64,000 nt of DNA from Planctomycetota bacterium (GCA_016872725.1 VGZC01000004.1:62001-126000), one strand, 5' to 3'; positions 17,925 through 26,855 are shown, numbered from the stretch's first letter. The notes: generated by a model from the sequence alone, not told the origin. Program-made: numbers and translations.

Positions 17925-18360
17925 CTCGCCCTCTCAAGACATGCCGGGAAACGGATCGACGCATCGCACGCAGGAGTCGAGCGGCGTCGGAATCCCCTTC
18001 CCTGAGGATGGAAACCGAGAAGTGTGTAACGGAACGGGGTTTGGGTCGGGTCGTGTTCCTTCCAATTTCGGCCGGAGAACTCGTCGCAGACCAGACAATC
18101 GTCAAATTTTCCCCAGATTTTCCCGGAATCAGGGGGGTACCGTGAATCGGGGCGGCGGATCTTACGCGTCGCCTTGCCGTTCGTCAACACCGAAGATAAG
18201 GGATAACGGAGGCGCAACCGAGGAACCCGGAGGAACGGAAGGAGGAATGCGGCGGAAGATTGACACGGCAACAATGGCCTTCCACAATGCGCGGCGGCAG
18301 CGCGTGCGTCTCGCGAATCCGTGCTTGTTTTCCGGATTTTTCCATTCCTTGGTGAAGGAG
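17925..18360. other. 436-bp gene-free divergent region
   Basis: This stretch separates the minus-strand lipoprotein gene from the plus-strand protease relic. It includes an A/T-richer patch near 18105-18125. I see no convincing ORF, hairpin or consensus promoter. The lipoprotein promoter should lie at its left end. Confidence 0.5.
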
Positions 18361-18969
18361 ATGGTCGTGGATGCGACATGCCGGATGCGAATTCCGTCGT
18401 TGGTGTTGTGGGCGGTCGTTGGCATGTGCGTTTCGGATGTACGGGGCCAGGACCCAAGACCGTCGGTTGCGGAAATCCGTCGCGGTGTCGTCTATATCAA
18501 GTCATTCATCCCGAACGTCGGAACGGGCGTGGGAACGGGGTTCCTTGTTGACAAAACGGGCGTGATCTATACGAATCGTCATGTGATTGAATCCGGCAAT
18601 CGATCGCATCGCGACTCGGTGATCATGGTCGGTGTTCCTTCCCGGGACGATCTGGAGAGACTCGATTACTTTCCTCGGCGGTATTGCCGAGCCGACGCAG
18701 CCGCCACAGGGGGAATGGGTCCACTACGCGGTAACGATCAACCGGGTGCGAAAGGAAGTCAGCATTTTGTCAGCGGCGAAGTCGTCGCGTCCGGGAAACT
18801 CAAGCATGATCGCGACAACCTCGTCTGCTGGGTGTTCGGACATGACTCCGATCCCCGAAACCACCGAGATCAATTCGTTGGACTGCTCGACGACCTGCGA
18901 GTGTATTGCCGCATCCTATCTCAGGCCGGCGTGCAACGGCTCGCGGGCGTCGTGGAAATCGCCCAATAG
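18361..18969 (+). pseudogene. Chimeric relic: trypsin-like protease N-terminus joined to a frameshifted LamG domain
   Basis: The first part has a signal peptide (MRIPSLVLWAVVGMCVSDVRG) and the start of an S1/Do-like protease. It keeps GTGFLVDKTGVIYTNRHV with the catalytic His, then stops being protease-like after VGVPSRDDLERLDYF. What follows belongs to a different fold, a LamG/concanavalin-like C-terminal half (GEWVHYAVTINRVRKEVSI, then FVGLLDDLRVYCRILS). That half is itself split between two frames near 18765, consistent with loss of one T in the run attttg. Asp and Ser of the protease triad are absent. A deletion fusing two secreted-protein genes, followed by a frameshift, explains the structure. 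Confidence 0.75.
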
Positions 18970-18977
18970 GCGGCGAC

Positions 18978-20777
18978 ATGCGCGGATCCTCTGACGTCGA
19001 CCGAGGAGTACCCGTTCCCGTCGATGGAACCTTGATCGCCAACCCCGAGCGCGCCATGGAACGAGACCGTGGGGCGTCCGCGGCGGGGGCGAGGCGGCGG
19101 CGCGTCGCGCGCATCGCTTTGGTTTGTGTTTCTTGCGGCTCGCTCGCGCTGAGCCTTCGCGTTCCACACCTCTCCGAATCTCTTTGGCTGGATGAACTCC
19201 ACACGGCGTGGGTCGCAACCGGTCCGTTCGATCAGATCGCGCGGCGCGCGGCGCTGGGCAACCAGGCGCCGGTCTATTTCGTGGCCGAGTGGCTGATCGC
19301 CCGCGCGGCGACGCCAAGCGAAACGACGCTGCGCATCGCCTCGCTTGTGTTGGGCGTGGCGTTGATCGCCGTCACCGGCTTTTTGGCCTATCACGCGACC
19401 CGGTCGACCGCCTGGGGATTCCTCGCCGCGTGCGCCGGAGCGATCGACAGCCATTGGGTTTTCTACTCGGTCGAAGCCCGCCCTTACGCGGCCGTCCAGT
19501 TCCTCGGCCTGCTCCATGGCGCGCTCTTCGTTCGGCAAATGCGAGGCGGCGCGGGATGGGCGCCGCGCGCCGCGCACGTGATCACCGGCGGCCTCATGTT
19601 CTGGTTTCATTACACGGCGAGCTTGCTGCTCGCGGCCGAAGGCGTCGCCGCCCTCGTCTTGCTCGTCCGTTCTCGCCGATCCCGAGCGATCGCGGCGTCG
19701 GTCGTGGGGCAGTTGATCCTGATCGGCGCCATCGGCTCCCCTGCCCTGCCCCACCTCGCGGCCATCGCGTCGCGGGCGCCGGCATGGAGCGAACTTGGCG
19801 CGCCGGGTAGCCCCTGGAAGATCCTCGACATGCTCCACGGGGGAGCCTATGCCATTCCGTTGCTCGTGATCTTCGTTTGGGATTCGATCCTTCGCCAGTT
19901 GCGGCTGACCAACGAAGGCGACTCGGTCCGCGACGCGCGGCGCTCGAATTGGGCCGCCTTGAGCGTTTGGATAGCGCCGCCCGTTCTCGCGTGGCTCGTC
20001 GCGCGCCATGCCGGAGTGCCGATCTTCATGAACCGTTACGTCGCGGCGGCGTCCGCCGCGCCGATCCTGCTCGCCGCCCGGCTCGCGGGCCAACTCGACT
20101 CGGCCCTCCCGCGCCGCATCGCCGTGATCGCTTTCGCATGCTCCACGCTGTACGTGAACCACGTCCGGTTGTTTCAATGGAACGAGACGCCGGCTCCGCC
20201 GCGCACCGAGGACTGGCGCGCGATGATCCACCACCTGAATCGGATGCGCGGGGAAGAACGGCGAGCCTATCCGATCCTCGTGCGGGCCGGCCTGATCGAG
20301 ACCGACGCGCCGGAAGGCTGGGCACGGGACACCGACGAATCAAACGCGTACCTCACGTTCCCTCTTCGATCGATCTACCCATTGGAACCACCCGCGGATC
20401 CGATCCCGATCGGCAACGCGTCGGATTTCACGCTGCCGCCGGCGGAGCTCGCCTTGGTGGCGGAGGCCGGCGGAGCGTGGCTCGTGGTGCGGGGACCCCC
20501 TCGGCGCGGCACGGACTATGCCGCGCGGCTCGCCGAATTGCTCGGCGAACCATGGAGAACGGTCGCCCACCATGTGCACGGGACCGTTCAGCTGCTGCGC
20601 GTCGAACCGATCAACGGGGAACCGGTTTCGGTTCGGGTCGAGACGGCAACGGGAGTCCGAACCGAGGCGCGACCTTCTCATAGAACTCGAATCCGCGCGG
20701 ATGGTCGGCCTTCAGCTCGTCGACGTTCTTGGCTTCGAACTTCTCGACGACCTTCTGTCCGTCGCGCGTCTCGGTGA
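18978..20777 (+). CDS. GT39/ArnT-like membrane glycosyltransferase
   Basis: This 599-residue integral membrane protein has the first-loop signature of lipid-linked glycosyltransferases (SLWLDELHTAWVA), with the acidic pair that binds the polyprenyl-phosphate donor or metal. There are about nine further hydrophobic segments and a soluble C-terminal part from about residue 410. It probably transfers a sugar from a lipid carrier to an envelope acceptor; the acceptor is unknown. The start is uncertain (18978 or ATG 19056). The last 55 codons lie antisense to the next gene and are Arg/Ser-rich, which suggests that the original stop has been lost or that the 3' ends truly overlap. Confidence 0.75.
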   Translation: MRGSSDVDRGVPVPVDGTLIANPERAMERDRGASAAGARRRRVARIALVCVSCGSLALSLRVPHLSESLWLDELHTAWVATGPFDQIARRAALGNQAPVYFVAEWLIARAATPSETTLRIASLVLGVALIAVTGFLAYHATRSTAWGFLAACAGAIDSHWVFYSVEARPYAAVQFLGLLHGALFVRQMRGGAGWAPRAAHVITGGLMFWFHYTASLLLAAEGVAALVLLVRSRRSRAIAASVVGQLILIGAIGSPALPHLAAIASRAPAWSELGAPGSPWKILDMLHGGAYAIPLLVIFVWDSILRQLRLTNEGDSVRDARRSNWAALSVWIAPPVLAWLVARHAGVPIFMNRYVAAASAAPILLAARLAGQLDSALPRRIAVIAFACSTLYVNHVRLFQWNETPAPPRTEDWRAMIHHLNRMRGEERRAYPILVRAGLIETDAPEGWARDTDESNAYLTFPLRSIYPLEPPADPIPIGNASDFTLPPAELALVAEAGGAWLVVRGPPRRGTDYAARLAELLGEPWRTVAHHVHGTVQLLRVEPINGEPVSVRVETATGVRTEARPSHRTRIRADGRPSARRRSWLRTSRRPSVRRASR

Positions 20778-21336
20778 TTTCGATCCGGATCTCGTCATCC
20801 TTTTTCTGGATCCGGATCGAGCGGCCGTTTTCGGAGATCGAGATCGAGATGCTCCGCGCGCCGACGGGGACGGGAGCGCGGGGCAACTGGATACGGGCCT
20901 GCGCGGCGCGGAGGATCTGGATACCGGCCATGCGGCGTCGCGGATCCTGGGCGGGAGCGGCGGGCGGATTGAGCACGCGGCGCGCCGCGCGACCCGCGGG
21001 GCCGTCCCCTTGGGCGAGCTGTTCGAGGGCCTGCTTGGCGCGCGTCTGCAGATTCGGATCGCCCTCGCGGAGATGCTGTTCGAGCACATCGAGCGCGCGT
21101 TGGCGAGCGTCGGCGTCCTCGCCCTTCGCCGCGTCGATCAGCGCGGCAATGCCTCGAAGGCCCGCCCGCCTGAGCGCCAGCGTGGCCTCCTGGCGATCCG
21201 CGAACGAGTCGGCCCGCAGCCGCTCCGTCATCGCCGCCGGATCGGGTTCACCCGGGACGTCCGTTCGGTCGGCGGCAAGGGTCCATGGGCCGACGATGAG
21301 CACACCGATCGCCGCGATGGAATGGACGCGTCGCAT
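20611..21336 (-). CDS. Exported HEAT-repeat-like protein
   Basis: This 241-residue protein has a cleavable signal peptide (MRRVHSIAAIGVLIVGPWTLA). A helical region follows with HEAT-like repeats (DRQEATLALRRAG, ADARQRALDVLEQHL, LQTRAKQALEQLA). A predicted beta-rich segment (RSISISISENGRSIRIQKKD) comes next, and the tail is Pro-rich. Such proteins serve as periplasmic scaffolds; no enzymatic residues are evident. The start at 21336 lies 32 bp past the stop of the FAD oxidoreductase gene, so cotranscription is likely. Its 3' end overlaps the GT39 gene by 167 bp on the opposite strand. Confidence 0.72.
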   Translation of the reverse strand: MRRVHSIAAIGVLIVGPWTLAADRTDVPGEPDPAAMTERLRADSFADRQEATLALRRAGLRGIAALIDAAKGEDADARQRALDVLEQHLREGDPNLQTRAKQALEQLAQGDGPAGRAARRVLNPPAAPAQDPRRRMAGIQILRAAQARIQLPRAPVPVGARSISISISENGRSIRIQKKDDEIRIEITETRDGQKVVEKFEAKNVDELKADHPRGFEFYEKVAPRFGLPLPSRPEPKPVPR

Positions 21337-21368
21337 TTCCGGGCTCCTCGCCGCGCGATCCCGCAATC

Positions 21369-22739
21369 TCAATGGGGCAATCGAGCCGCCGTCGCATAGA
21401 GATTGAGTCCGGCGCGGTCTCCAATGATCGTGAAGAGATCGCGAATCTGGTGCAGACCGGTCAGGAACAGGAAATCGGATCTGCGGCCGTAGCTCTTCGC
21501 GCCAAGCACATAGTAGTTCGGTTCGGCCGTCACCAACACCCGGGCGCTCGGCGCGGTCGATTCACCATCGGCCTCCGATCGATCCCCGGGCGCGTCCGGT
21601 TCCTCCCCGGCATCGGCCGGTCGATATGCCGCGTTTCCTCGCGCGTGCGGCCCTTCGCCGAGCGCCGCGGCAAGCTCGAACGGCCCCTCGGTCGTCGGGC
21701 AGAGATGGACACGCAGCTCGGATTCCGGCCCATGATCGGGCCGATATCCGACGTTGCCGATGATCCGATCGAATACGGCGTCGCGGACCGGACCGTTTGT
21801 CGGCGACTGCGAATCGGGGGCAAGCCGAGTTCGAAACGCGTCCGCGTCGCGCGCAATCGAATCGACGCGCCATCCGGGCAGATGTTCGAATCCGTTGGAA
21901 GCGGATGGCGTCCTCGAGGCGCGCGCCAGTTCATTCGCTTCGCGGGCCACGGCGTCCCGAGCCGGAAGCCGATCACCGACCAACCTGGGGACGGGACCGC
22001 CGTCGCGGTCGGCGCGGTCCCGCGTCACCCAGGTGACGCGGGTTTCCGGATGATCGCGACGGAGCGCTGCGAGCGCGATCGCGGTGGCGGCCGCCGAGTG
22101 GCCCGAGCCCACGAGCAGCACGCGACGGCCCGCGTACCGATCCCGCTCCCGGCCCGCCGCGTCGGGCAGTCCGTATTCGATCTCGGACCGCAAAGCCGTT
22201 TCGCCCACGGCCGGACCTCCGCCGGGTCCGACCCAATTGGCGTTCTGATAGACGCCCGTCGCATCGATCACGATGTCGGCCGTTTCCACGATCTCCTCGC
22301 CCCGCGGGCCGCGCGCGAGGATGCGAAACGGCATCTCGTCACGATCCCCGTCGCCGTGCTCGCATCCGCCCTTCGAGCCGCTCCATCGCGTGACGCGCAA
22401 GACGTCGGTTCGCTCACGGATCGAATCCGTTAGGAGATCGGTCGCGGCGAGCGGACCCACGTAGCGGTCGACCCATTCGCGACCCGTCACGAAGGCGTCG
22501 TCGGCCGGCCCGCGGTACGCGGCGTCCTGGGCCACCAGCGCGGCGCGGCCCAGCGGAGAATGGACGCATGCGAACGGCGTGTACATCCGCGCGTGTCCCC
22601 ACCGGAGAACATTCTCGGCGATTCGCCCGCGTTCCCAAACCCGAACGTCGTAGCCCAGGAACCGGCCGTATAGGGCCGCCTCGACTCCGATCGGGCCGGC
22701 GCCAAGAATGGCAATCGTGGCGGGTGTGTCAACGGCCAT
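21369..22739 (-). CDS. FAD/NAD(P)-binding oxidoreductase, flavin monooxygenase-like
   Basis: This 456-residue protein has an N-terminal dinucleotide-binding motif IAILGAGPIGVEAALYG and a second, internal Rossmann motif VLLVGSGHSAAATAIALA. Between them lie VIDATGVYQN and RIIGNVGYRPD, the ATG-like motifs of two-domain flavoproteins. The substrate is unknown; the layout resembles thioredoxin-reductase-like or FMO-type enzymes. The insertion around residues 385-405 is acidic and low in complexity. The ATG at 22739 is the first residue before the FAD motif; a much longer open frame extends to 23261 but consists of Arg/Pro-rich shadow. It lies 53 bp after the TIGR04282-type gene, in the same orientation. 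Confidence 0.82.
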   Translation of the reverse strand: MAVDTPATIAILGAGPIGVEAALYGRFLGYDVRVWERGRIAENVLRWGHARMYTPFACVHSPLGRAALVAQDAAYRGPADDAFVTGREWVDRYVGPLAATDLLTDSIRERTDVLRVTRWSGSKGGCEHGDGDRDEMPFRILARGPRGEEIVETADIVIDATGVYQNANWVGPGGGPAVGETALRSEIEYGLPDAAGRERDRYAGRRVLLVGSGHSAAATAIALAALRRDHPETRVTWVTRDRADRDGGPVPRLVGDRLPARDAVAREANELARASRTPSASNGFEHLPGWRVDSIARDADAFRTRLAPDSQSPTNGPVRDAVFDRIIGNVGYRPDHGPESELRVHLCPTTEGPFELAAALGEGPHARGNAAYRPADAGEEPDAPGDRSEADGESTAPSARVLVTAEPNYYVLGAKSYGRRSDFLFLTGLHQIRDLFTIIGDRAGLNLYATAARLPH

Positions 22740-22792
22740 GAAATCCCGAATCGGGGTCCGGCGATTCGAACGCAAGGAGTGGGAACCGATCG

Positions 22793-23473
22793 CTACGACT
22801 GAGCATACCGTCCACCCATGCCGCGCACCAGATCGTCGACGAGCCGGCGAAGCGTGGTTTCGGACCAGGGTGGATCGGCCAGTTCGCGCTGGAGGCGCAT
22901 CAGGTCGGGTGCCGAATCCACGTCGTACCACGCGGGCAATGCGGCATGCCGCGCATCGCATGCCCTGAGCCGGTTGACTGTCGTTCGCCACACGCGTTCG
23001 GTGCTCCACGGGATCGCCTGAAAAAGCTCGGGGACAAGCCGCGACGCGCCGACCAGGTAATAACCTCCGTCGGCCGTCGGTCCCAGGACGACATCGTGGC
23101 GATCCAGTTCCTCCCAAGCGCGGTCGATCGCCGATTGGGGAACGGTCGGGCTGTCGCTTCCCAGGACGATCACGCGCCGAGCGCCGCGTTGAAACGCGTC
23201 CTCGAAGAACGCGGCGAGTCGGCGGCCAAGATCGCCGGGCACCTGCGCGACGCATTCCCAATCGGGGCCGGCCATTTGTTCGAACGCGGAAAGCGATTCC
23301 GGCGGACTTCCCACGACGTAGCGCCGCGCCGCCTGGGACGCCATGCGGCGAAGCAACAGGGCGAGGAACTCACGACTCAGCGCGGCCGCCCCTTCCGCGC
23401 CGATCGTCGCGGCCAACCGCGTCTTCACCGAACCGGGTCGCCAGTACTTCGCAAAAATCCCTAAAACGTCCAT
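22793..23473 (-). CDS. TIGR04282/DUF2064 family glycosyltransferase-like protein
   Basis: This 226-residue protein is a GT-A-like nucleotidyl/sugar transferase of the TIGR04282 group. It carries the N-terminal GIFAKYWRPGSVKTRLA (the usual FAKxPxxGxVKTRL), then VIVLGSDSPTVP, DVVLGPTADGGYYLVG and AIPWSTERVW, in the family order. The motif normally reads AKxPxPG; here the residues are YWRPG. The biochemical function of this family is not settled. The ATG at 23473 gives the canonical start. It is probably cotranscribed with the downstream FAD oxidoreductase and HEAT-repeat genes. Confidence 0.85.
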   Translation of the reverse strand: MDVLGIFAKYWRPGSVKTRLAATIGAEGAAALSREFLALLLRRMASQAARRYVVGSPPESLSAFEQMAGPDWECVAQVPGDLGRRLAAFFEDAFQRGARRVIVLGSDSPTVPQSAIDRAWEELDRHDVVLGPTADGGYYLVGASRLVPELFQAIPWSTERVWRTTVNRLRACDARHAALPAWYDVDSAPDLMRLQRELADPPWSETTLRRLVDDLVRGMGGRYAQS

Positions 23474-23600
23474 CGGCGCGGCATGCCGGTGAGGCACCCC
23501 GAGGCGACGCGGCGCGGTAAGCCGCCTAGCCCGACCGACGGCGACCCGTCCGCCGGGCCGATGCGATGACAGGCTTGTCGCATGTTCGGCGCGGCGCGCG

Positions 23601-24350
23601 TCATATCCGGTCGTGCCGCCGAATGACGCGCCGGAGCGCCTTGCGAACCATCTCCGCCCGGCTCGCCTTGTACCCGTACTCGATCGCGAACCAATCGGCG
23701 TACCGCTCCCGGTCCACATGACTGCGATTGCGGTCGTCCACGATATGCCCCAATTCGTGGATCAGAACATTGTTGAGGTAATAGTCGCGGATGGCGGGCC
23801 ATGTCCATTGGAGCACCCACGTGTCGGGCGAGTCGTGCGACCAAACCGCGCCGTACATAGCCGCTTCGCGCAGTTCCGAAGGACGCGGCGGTCGATTGAA
23901 GTACTCGGTGAGCGACTCTTCGATCGGATACAGATAGATCGTCGTGCCCCACTGCATGCCGTAACACGGATAGATGCACTTTTTTCGCGTCATGCGGCTG
24001 AGCTGGACGATGTCGAGATTGGCGAGCAGGTGTCCGGGGAGCCGCGCGAGCCGGTCCCGGATCTCATCGGCCGTCAAGACATGCCGCAAACCGTCGCCCG
24101 GATACTGCTCGATGATCCGGTATGCATCGAGGACTCCTTCGGGTGGATCGTACCAATCCTCGGGCGGTTGGCTCGGCCCCGATCGACCGCAATCCGCGCC
24201 TCGTCGCCGCTTCCCCATCACAACATGGTCGGCGCGCAGCCGACTCACCGGCGGCGCGCCACGCGCCGCGAGCCACTCGCCATGTTTCTTGTTGGGGGAA
24301 AGCCGCCGTTTCATCCGACGCACGCTCGTTTGCGATTGAGAACCCGCCAT
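23601..24350 (-). CDS. HExxH zinc metallopeptidase-like protein of unknown family
   Basis: This 249-residue protein has a clear HExxH zinc motif (LIHELGHIVDD, His at about residue 198), followed 19-23 residues later by ERYADWFAIEYG, which can provide a third ligand. The DWFAxEYG pattern after HELGH is common in gluzincin-like peptidases. There is no signal peptide, and the N-terminal 40 residues are basic. I recognise no specific family. It could be a peptidase or a catalytically idle relative. Two possible starts exist, 24350 (preceded by CTGGGGCG) and 24314. It is transcribed away from the cupin gene, with a palindrome-bearing spacer between them. Confidence 0.65.
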   Translation of the reverse strand: MAGSQSQTSVRRMKRRLSPNKKHGEWLAARGAPPVSRLRADHVVMGKRRRGADCGRSGPSQPPEDWYDPPEGVLDAYRIIEQYPGDGLRHVLTADEIRDRLARLPGHLLANLDIVQLSRMTRKKCIYPCYGMQWGTTIYLYPIEESLTEYFNRPPRPSELREAAMYGAVWSHDSPDTWVLQWTWPAIRDYYLNNVLIHELGHIVDDRNRSHVDRERYADWFAIEYGYKASRAEMVRKALRRVIRRHDRI

Positions 24351-24504
24351 CACGCCCCAGGCTCGCCCGTTCCAAACTGCGGATTGGGCCGCGTTGCCAC
24401 CCGTTTCGCGACACCTCCATCGTAGGAAGGTTTGCGACCCAAATTCAAGCTGGTTTCCTAAGTTGTTATTTATCCGTATGTTGCGACGCGACCTATCGGC
24501 GGGA

Positions 24505-24619
24505 CGGTGGGGCGGAGGTCGCCCGTTCGCTCGGATTGCCGAGAGCCGCCGCGGAAGTCGCGCGACGTCCGCCCCACCGAACCGTAGCGGAAAAGGGCTG
24601 GAAGTCTTGCGACTTCCGC
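24505..24619. repeat. Inverted-repeat spacer upstream of the cupin gene
   Basis: A 12-bp perfect inverted repeat (24505-24516 with 24568-24579) and a 7-bp-stem hairpin (24600-24606/24611-24617, loop ttgc) fill most of the divergent spacer. The tgcgacttccgc at 24608-24619 recurs at 29214-29225 inside another hairpin. This marks a dispersed palindrome family. Confidence 0.7.
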
Positions 24620-24660
24620 CACCCGTTGGTCGAATACGACATGAAGGGACACTTGAAGCC

Positions 24661-24990
24661 ATGAGTTCGTATTTTCAAACGCTTGACGACGCCTCGAAAC
24701 ACGCGATCTTCCCGGGAGTGCGCATCCACACCGTCGCGGGCGACGCGATCATGTTGTCGGTCGTGGACTTCGAGCCCCATTCGGTGGTGCAACCCCACCG
24801 GCATCCGCATGAGCAAATGGGGTACTTGCTGGAAGGCGAATTGACGTTTGTCGTGGGGGACGAGCGGCGGACGGTGCGGGCCGGCGAAATGTGGCGCATC
24901 CCGGGTGGCGTCGAACACGCGGTCCATGCGGGAGATCGTCCTGCCCGAGCGCTCGACGTGTTTCACCCTGTTCGGGACGACTATCGCTGA
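24661..24990 (+). CDS. Small single-domain cupin
   Basis: This 109-residue protein forms one cupin barrel. The first metal motif is HRHPHEQMGYLLEGELTF, with the H-x-H ... E spacing of cupin motif 1. The second, RIPGGVEHAV, supplies the motif 2 histidine. Such small cupins are mostly metal-dependent dioxygenases, isomerases or sensors, and the substrate cannot be read from sequence. The ATG at 24661 is the first residue before the domain; the open frame upstream (to 24394) runs through palindromic spacer and was rejected. The gene is alone on this strand and converges with the D-aminoacylase gene. Confidence 0.85.
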   Translation: MSSYFQTLDDASKHAIFPGVRIHTVAGDAIMLSVVDFEPHSVVQPHRHPHEQMGYLLEGELTFVVGDERRTVRAGEMWRIPGGVEHAVHAGDRPARALDVFHPVRDDYR

Positions 24991-25063
24991 GCCGATCGTC
25001 CGCGCGAGCGATCCTCGTCATAACGAAGTTCGCCAGAGCATGGACGCATCGTCGCGCGATTCG

Positions 25064-25140
25064 GCCACCGTCTGGCGACGGTGGCTACGGGTGACGGTGG
25101 CTACGGGTGACGGTGGCTACGGGTGACGGTGGCTACGGGT
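25064..25140. repeat. 16-bp tandem repeat (4 copies) with hairpin, over the D-aminoacylase stop
   Basis: The unit gacggtggctacgggt occurs four times without change from 25077 to 25140. Its first copy pairs with gccaccgtc at 25064-25072 to form a 9-bp stem. The repeat carries the stop codon of the minus-strand D-aminoacylase gene (25133-25135), so its last two codons come from repeat DNA. The shared core gtggctacgggt appears again at 29027-29038. Confidence 0.85.
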
Positions 25141-26758
25141 GGGCACGCTGAGCGGTCCGGCGGAGCACGACGCCGCCGAGCGCGCCGGTGGGGAGCCGAT
25201 CATGGATGGCCGGGACGCCGTTGACGAATGCGTAGCAAACGCCCGTCGAGTAGCGGAACGGTTCGTCGTAGGTCGCCTGATCGCGGAAATCCCGGGGATC
25301 GATGACCACGATGTCGGCGGCCATCCCCGTTCGAAGATAACCGCGGTCGGTCAATCCGAGGATATCGGCGGGCAAACCGCTGCACGATCGGACGGCGAGC
25401 GGGACGGAGATATGGGATTCGGCGATCGCGTACCGGCCGATCTTCCGCGAAAACGTCCCGAAGCTCCGAGGATGCGGCTGCTCGTCGCTGGGGATGCGCG
25501 AGCTGCCGTCCGACGCGGTCGCGACCCAGGGCAGGCCCATCGCGAACCGCATTTCCTCGTCCTGCATGCCGAAATGGACGATCGAGGCCCCGCCTTGATC
25601 CTCGATCGCGAGCACGGTATCGGCGACCGACGCCCTAGTTGACTCGGCGATCGCGTCGAGACTCTTGCCGACCCATTCGGGTTTTCCGCGGAACGAGGCG
25701 ATTTGGATTCGACCGCGCGTCGGAAGTTCGGCGGCGACCGCATCGCGGATCCGAGCGCGCGTTGGGGGATCCTTGAGGCGTTCGGCGAGCCGGGACCGGC
25801 CTCCCTCGCGGGCCCATGCGGGGAGCAACGTGGCTTCGAGCGAGGTCGAGGAGGCGGTATAGGGGTATTGGTCGGCCGTCACCTTGCCGCCGCGTTCCCG
25901 AGCCGACTCGACGAGGCTCGCCGCCGAACGGAGCAGGCCCCACGCGTCTTTTCCCGACGCCTTGAAATGCGAGATGTGAACGGCGGCTCCCGATTCGCGT
26001 CCGATCCGAAGTGTTTCCTCGACCGCGTCGAGGAGTCCTTCGGATTCGCTTCGCATGTGCGACGCGTAGAAGCCTCCGTGCCGACCGACGACCTTGGCGA
26101 TTTCGATCAGTTCGTCCGTCTTCGCGAAGCTGCCGGGAATGTAGATCAATCCGGTCGACATGCCGAACGCGCCGTCCCGCATCGCTTGATCGGCAAGCCC
26201 GCGCATGCGTTCGAGTTCGTCGGAGGTCGGCTCACGATTCGTCTGCCCCATGACTTCGGTCCGCAAGGACCCGTGGGGCAGCAGGTGGGCGACATTGGTT
26301 CCCGCGCCCAAGCGTTCGATTGTTTCAAAATACTCGGCCGCGTTGACCGGCCCCGACCCGCAATTGCCGGTGACGATGGTCGTGCAGCCTTGCGTGAGAT
26401 AGTTGACGTTGGCGCGCGCCGCGTCGCCGACGATCGGCCGGTCGCTGTGGTTATGGAGATCGATGAAGCCGGGCGCGATCCAGAGTCCGGAACAATCGAC
26501 GCGGCGACCCGCGGAAGCGTTTTTCAGATCGCCGATCGCCGCGATCGCGGCCGATCGGATGGCCACATCGGCGACGACCGGTTCGCCTCCGGAACCGTCG
26601 TGGACGGTGCCGCCGACGAGGATCCAGTCATATCGCGCGGCGCCGTCGTCCTGCCACCCCGCGGAGTCCCGCGGGGACACGGCGAGTGCCCAGACGACGC
26701 ACAATCCGGCGACGGCGCGCGCCGCCCGCTCGATCCGTTGCGATGCGTCATACCACAT
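25133..26758 (-). CDS. N-acyl-D-amino-acid deacylase (D-aminoacylase family), exported
   Basis: This 541-residue amidohydrolase has an N-terminal signal peptide-like segment (AVAGLCVVWALAVSP). The metal site includes WIAPGFIDLHNHSD (HxH), TGNCG, ASHMRSE and AVHISHFK, with a late ATASDGSS acidic residue. This is the order of D-aminoacylases and dihydroorotase-like amidohydrolases. It releases D-amino acids from N-acyl derivatives, probably in the periplasm, which would help in recycling peptidoglycan or D-peptides. The ATG at 26758 precedes the signal peptide. The next gene upstream encodes a sigma-54 activator on the same strand, but I found no -24/-12 promoter in the 97-bp gap. Confidence 0.88.
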   Translation of the reverse strand: MWYDASQRIERAARAVAGLCVVWALAVSPRDSAGWQDDGAARYDWILVGGTVHDGSGGEPVVADVAIRSAAIAAIGDLKNASAGRRVDCSGLWIAPGFIDLHNHSDRPIVGDAARANVNYLTQGCTTIVTGNCGSGPVNAAEYFETIERLGAGTNVAHLLPHGSLRTEVMGQTNREPTSDELERMRGLADQAMRDGAFGMSTGLIYIPGSFAKTDELIEIAKVVGRHGGFYASHMRSESEGLLDAVEETLRIGRESGAAVHISHFKASGKDAWGLLRSAASLVESARERGGKVTADQYPYTASSTSLEATLLPAWAREGGRSRLAERLKDPPTRARIRDAVAAELPTRGRIQIASFRGKPEWVGKSLDAIAESTRASVADTVLAIEDQGGASIVHFGMQDEEMRFAMGLPWVATASDGSSRIPSDEQPHPRSFGTFSRKIGRYAIAESHISVPLAVRSCSGLPADILGLTDRGYLRTGMAADIVVIDPRDFRDQATYDEPFRYSTGVCYAFVNGVPAIHDRLPTGALGGVVLRRTAQRAHP

Positions 26759-26855
26759 GGAAGCGGACCTTTCGCGCGAGGCGGACGCCGGGCCGTCCGC
26801 GTGTTGGGATCGCGCGCGTGGCGCGAGCCCGGTTTCCGGTTCCGAGCCATCCCCG

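Noticed and set aside
17692-18360. Coding use of the long upstream part of the protease-relic frame
   Set aside because: It runs antisense to the lipoprotein signal sequence and through non-coding DNA; the protease part starts at 18361 or 18385.
25077-25140. CRISPR array
   Set aside because: The units are contiguous with no spacers; it is a simple tandem repeat. No cas genes are in the window.
26759-26855. Sigma-54 promoter before the D-aminoacylase gene
   Set aside because: No TGGC-N8-TTGC pattern is present despite the adjacent sigma-54 activator.
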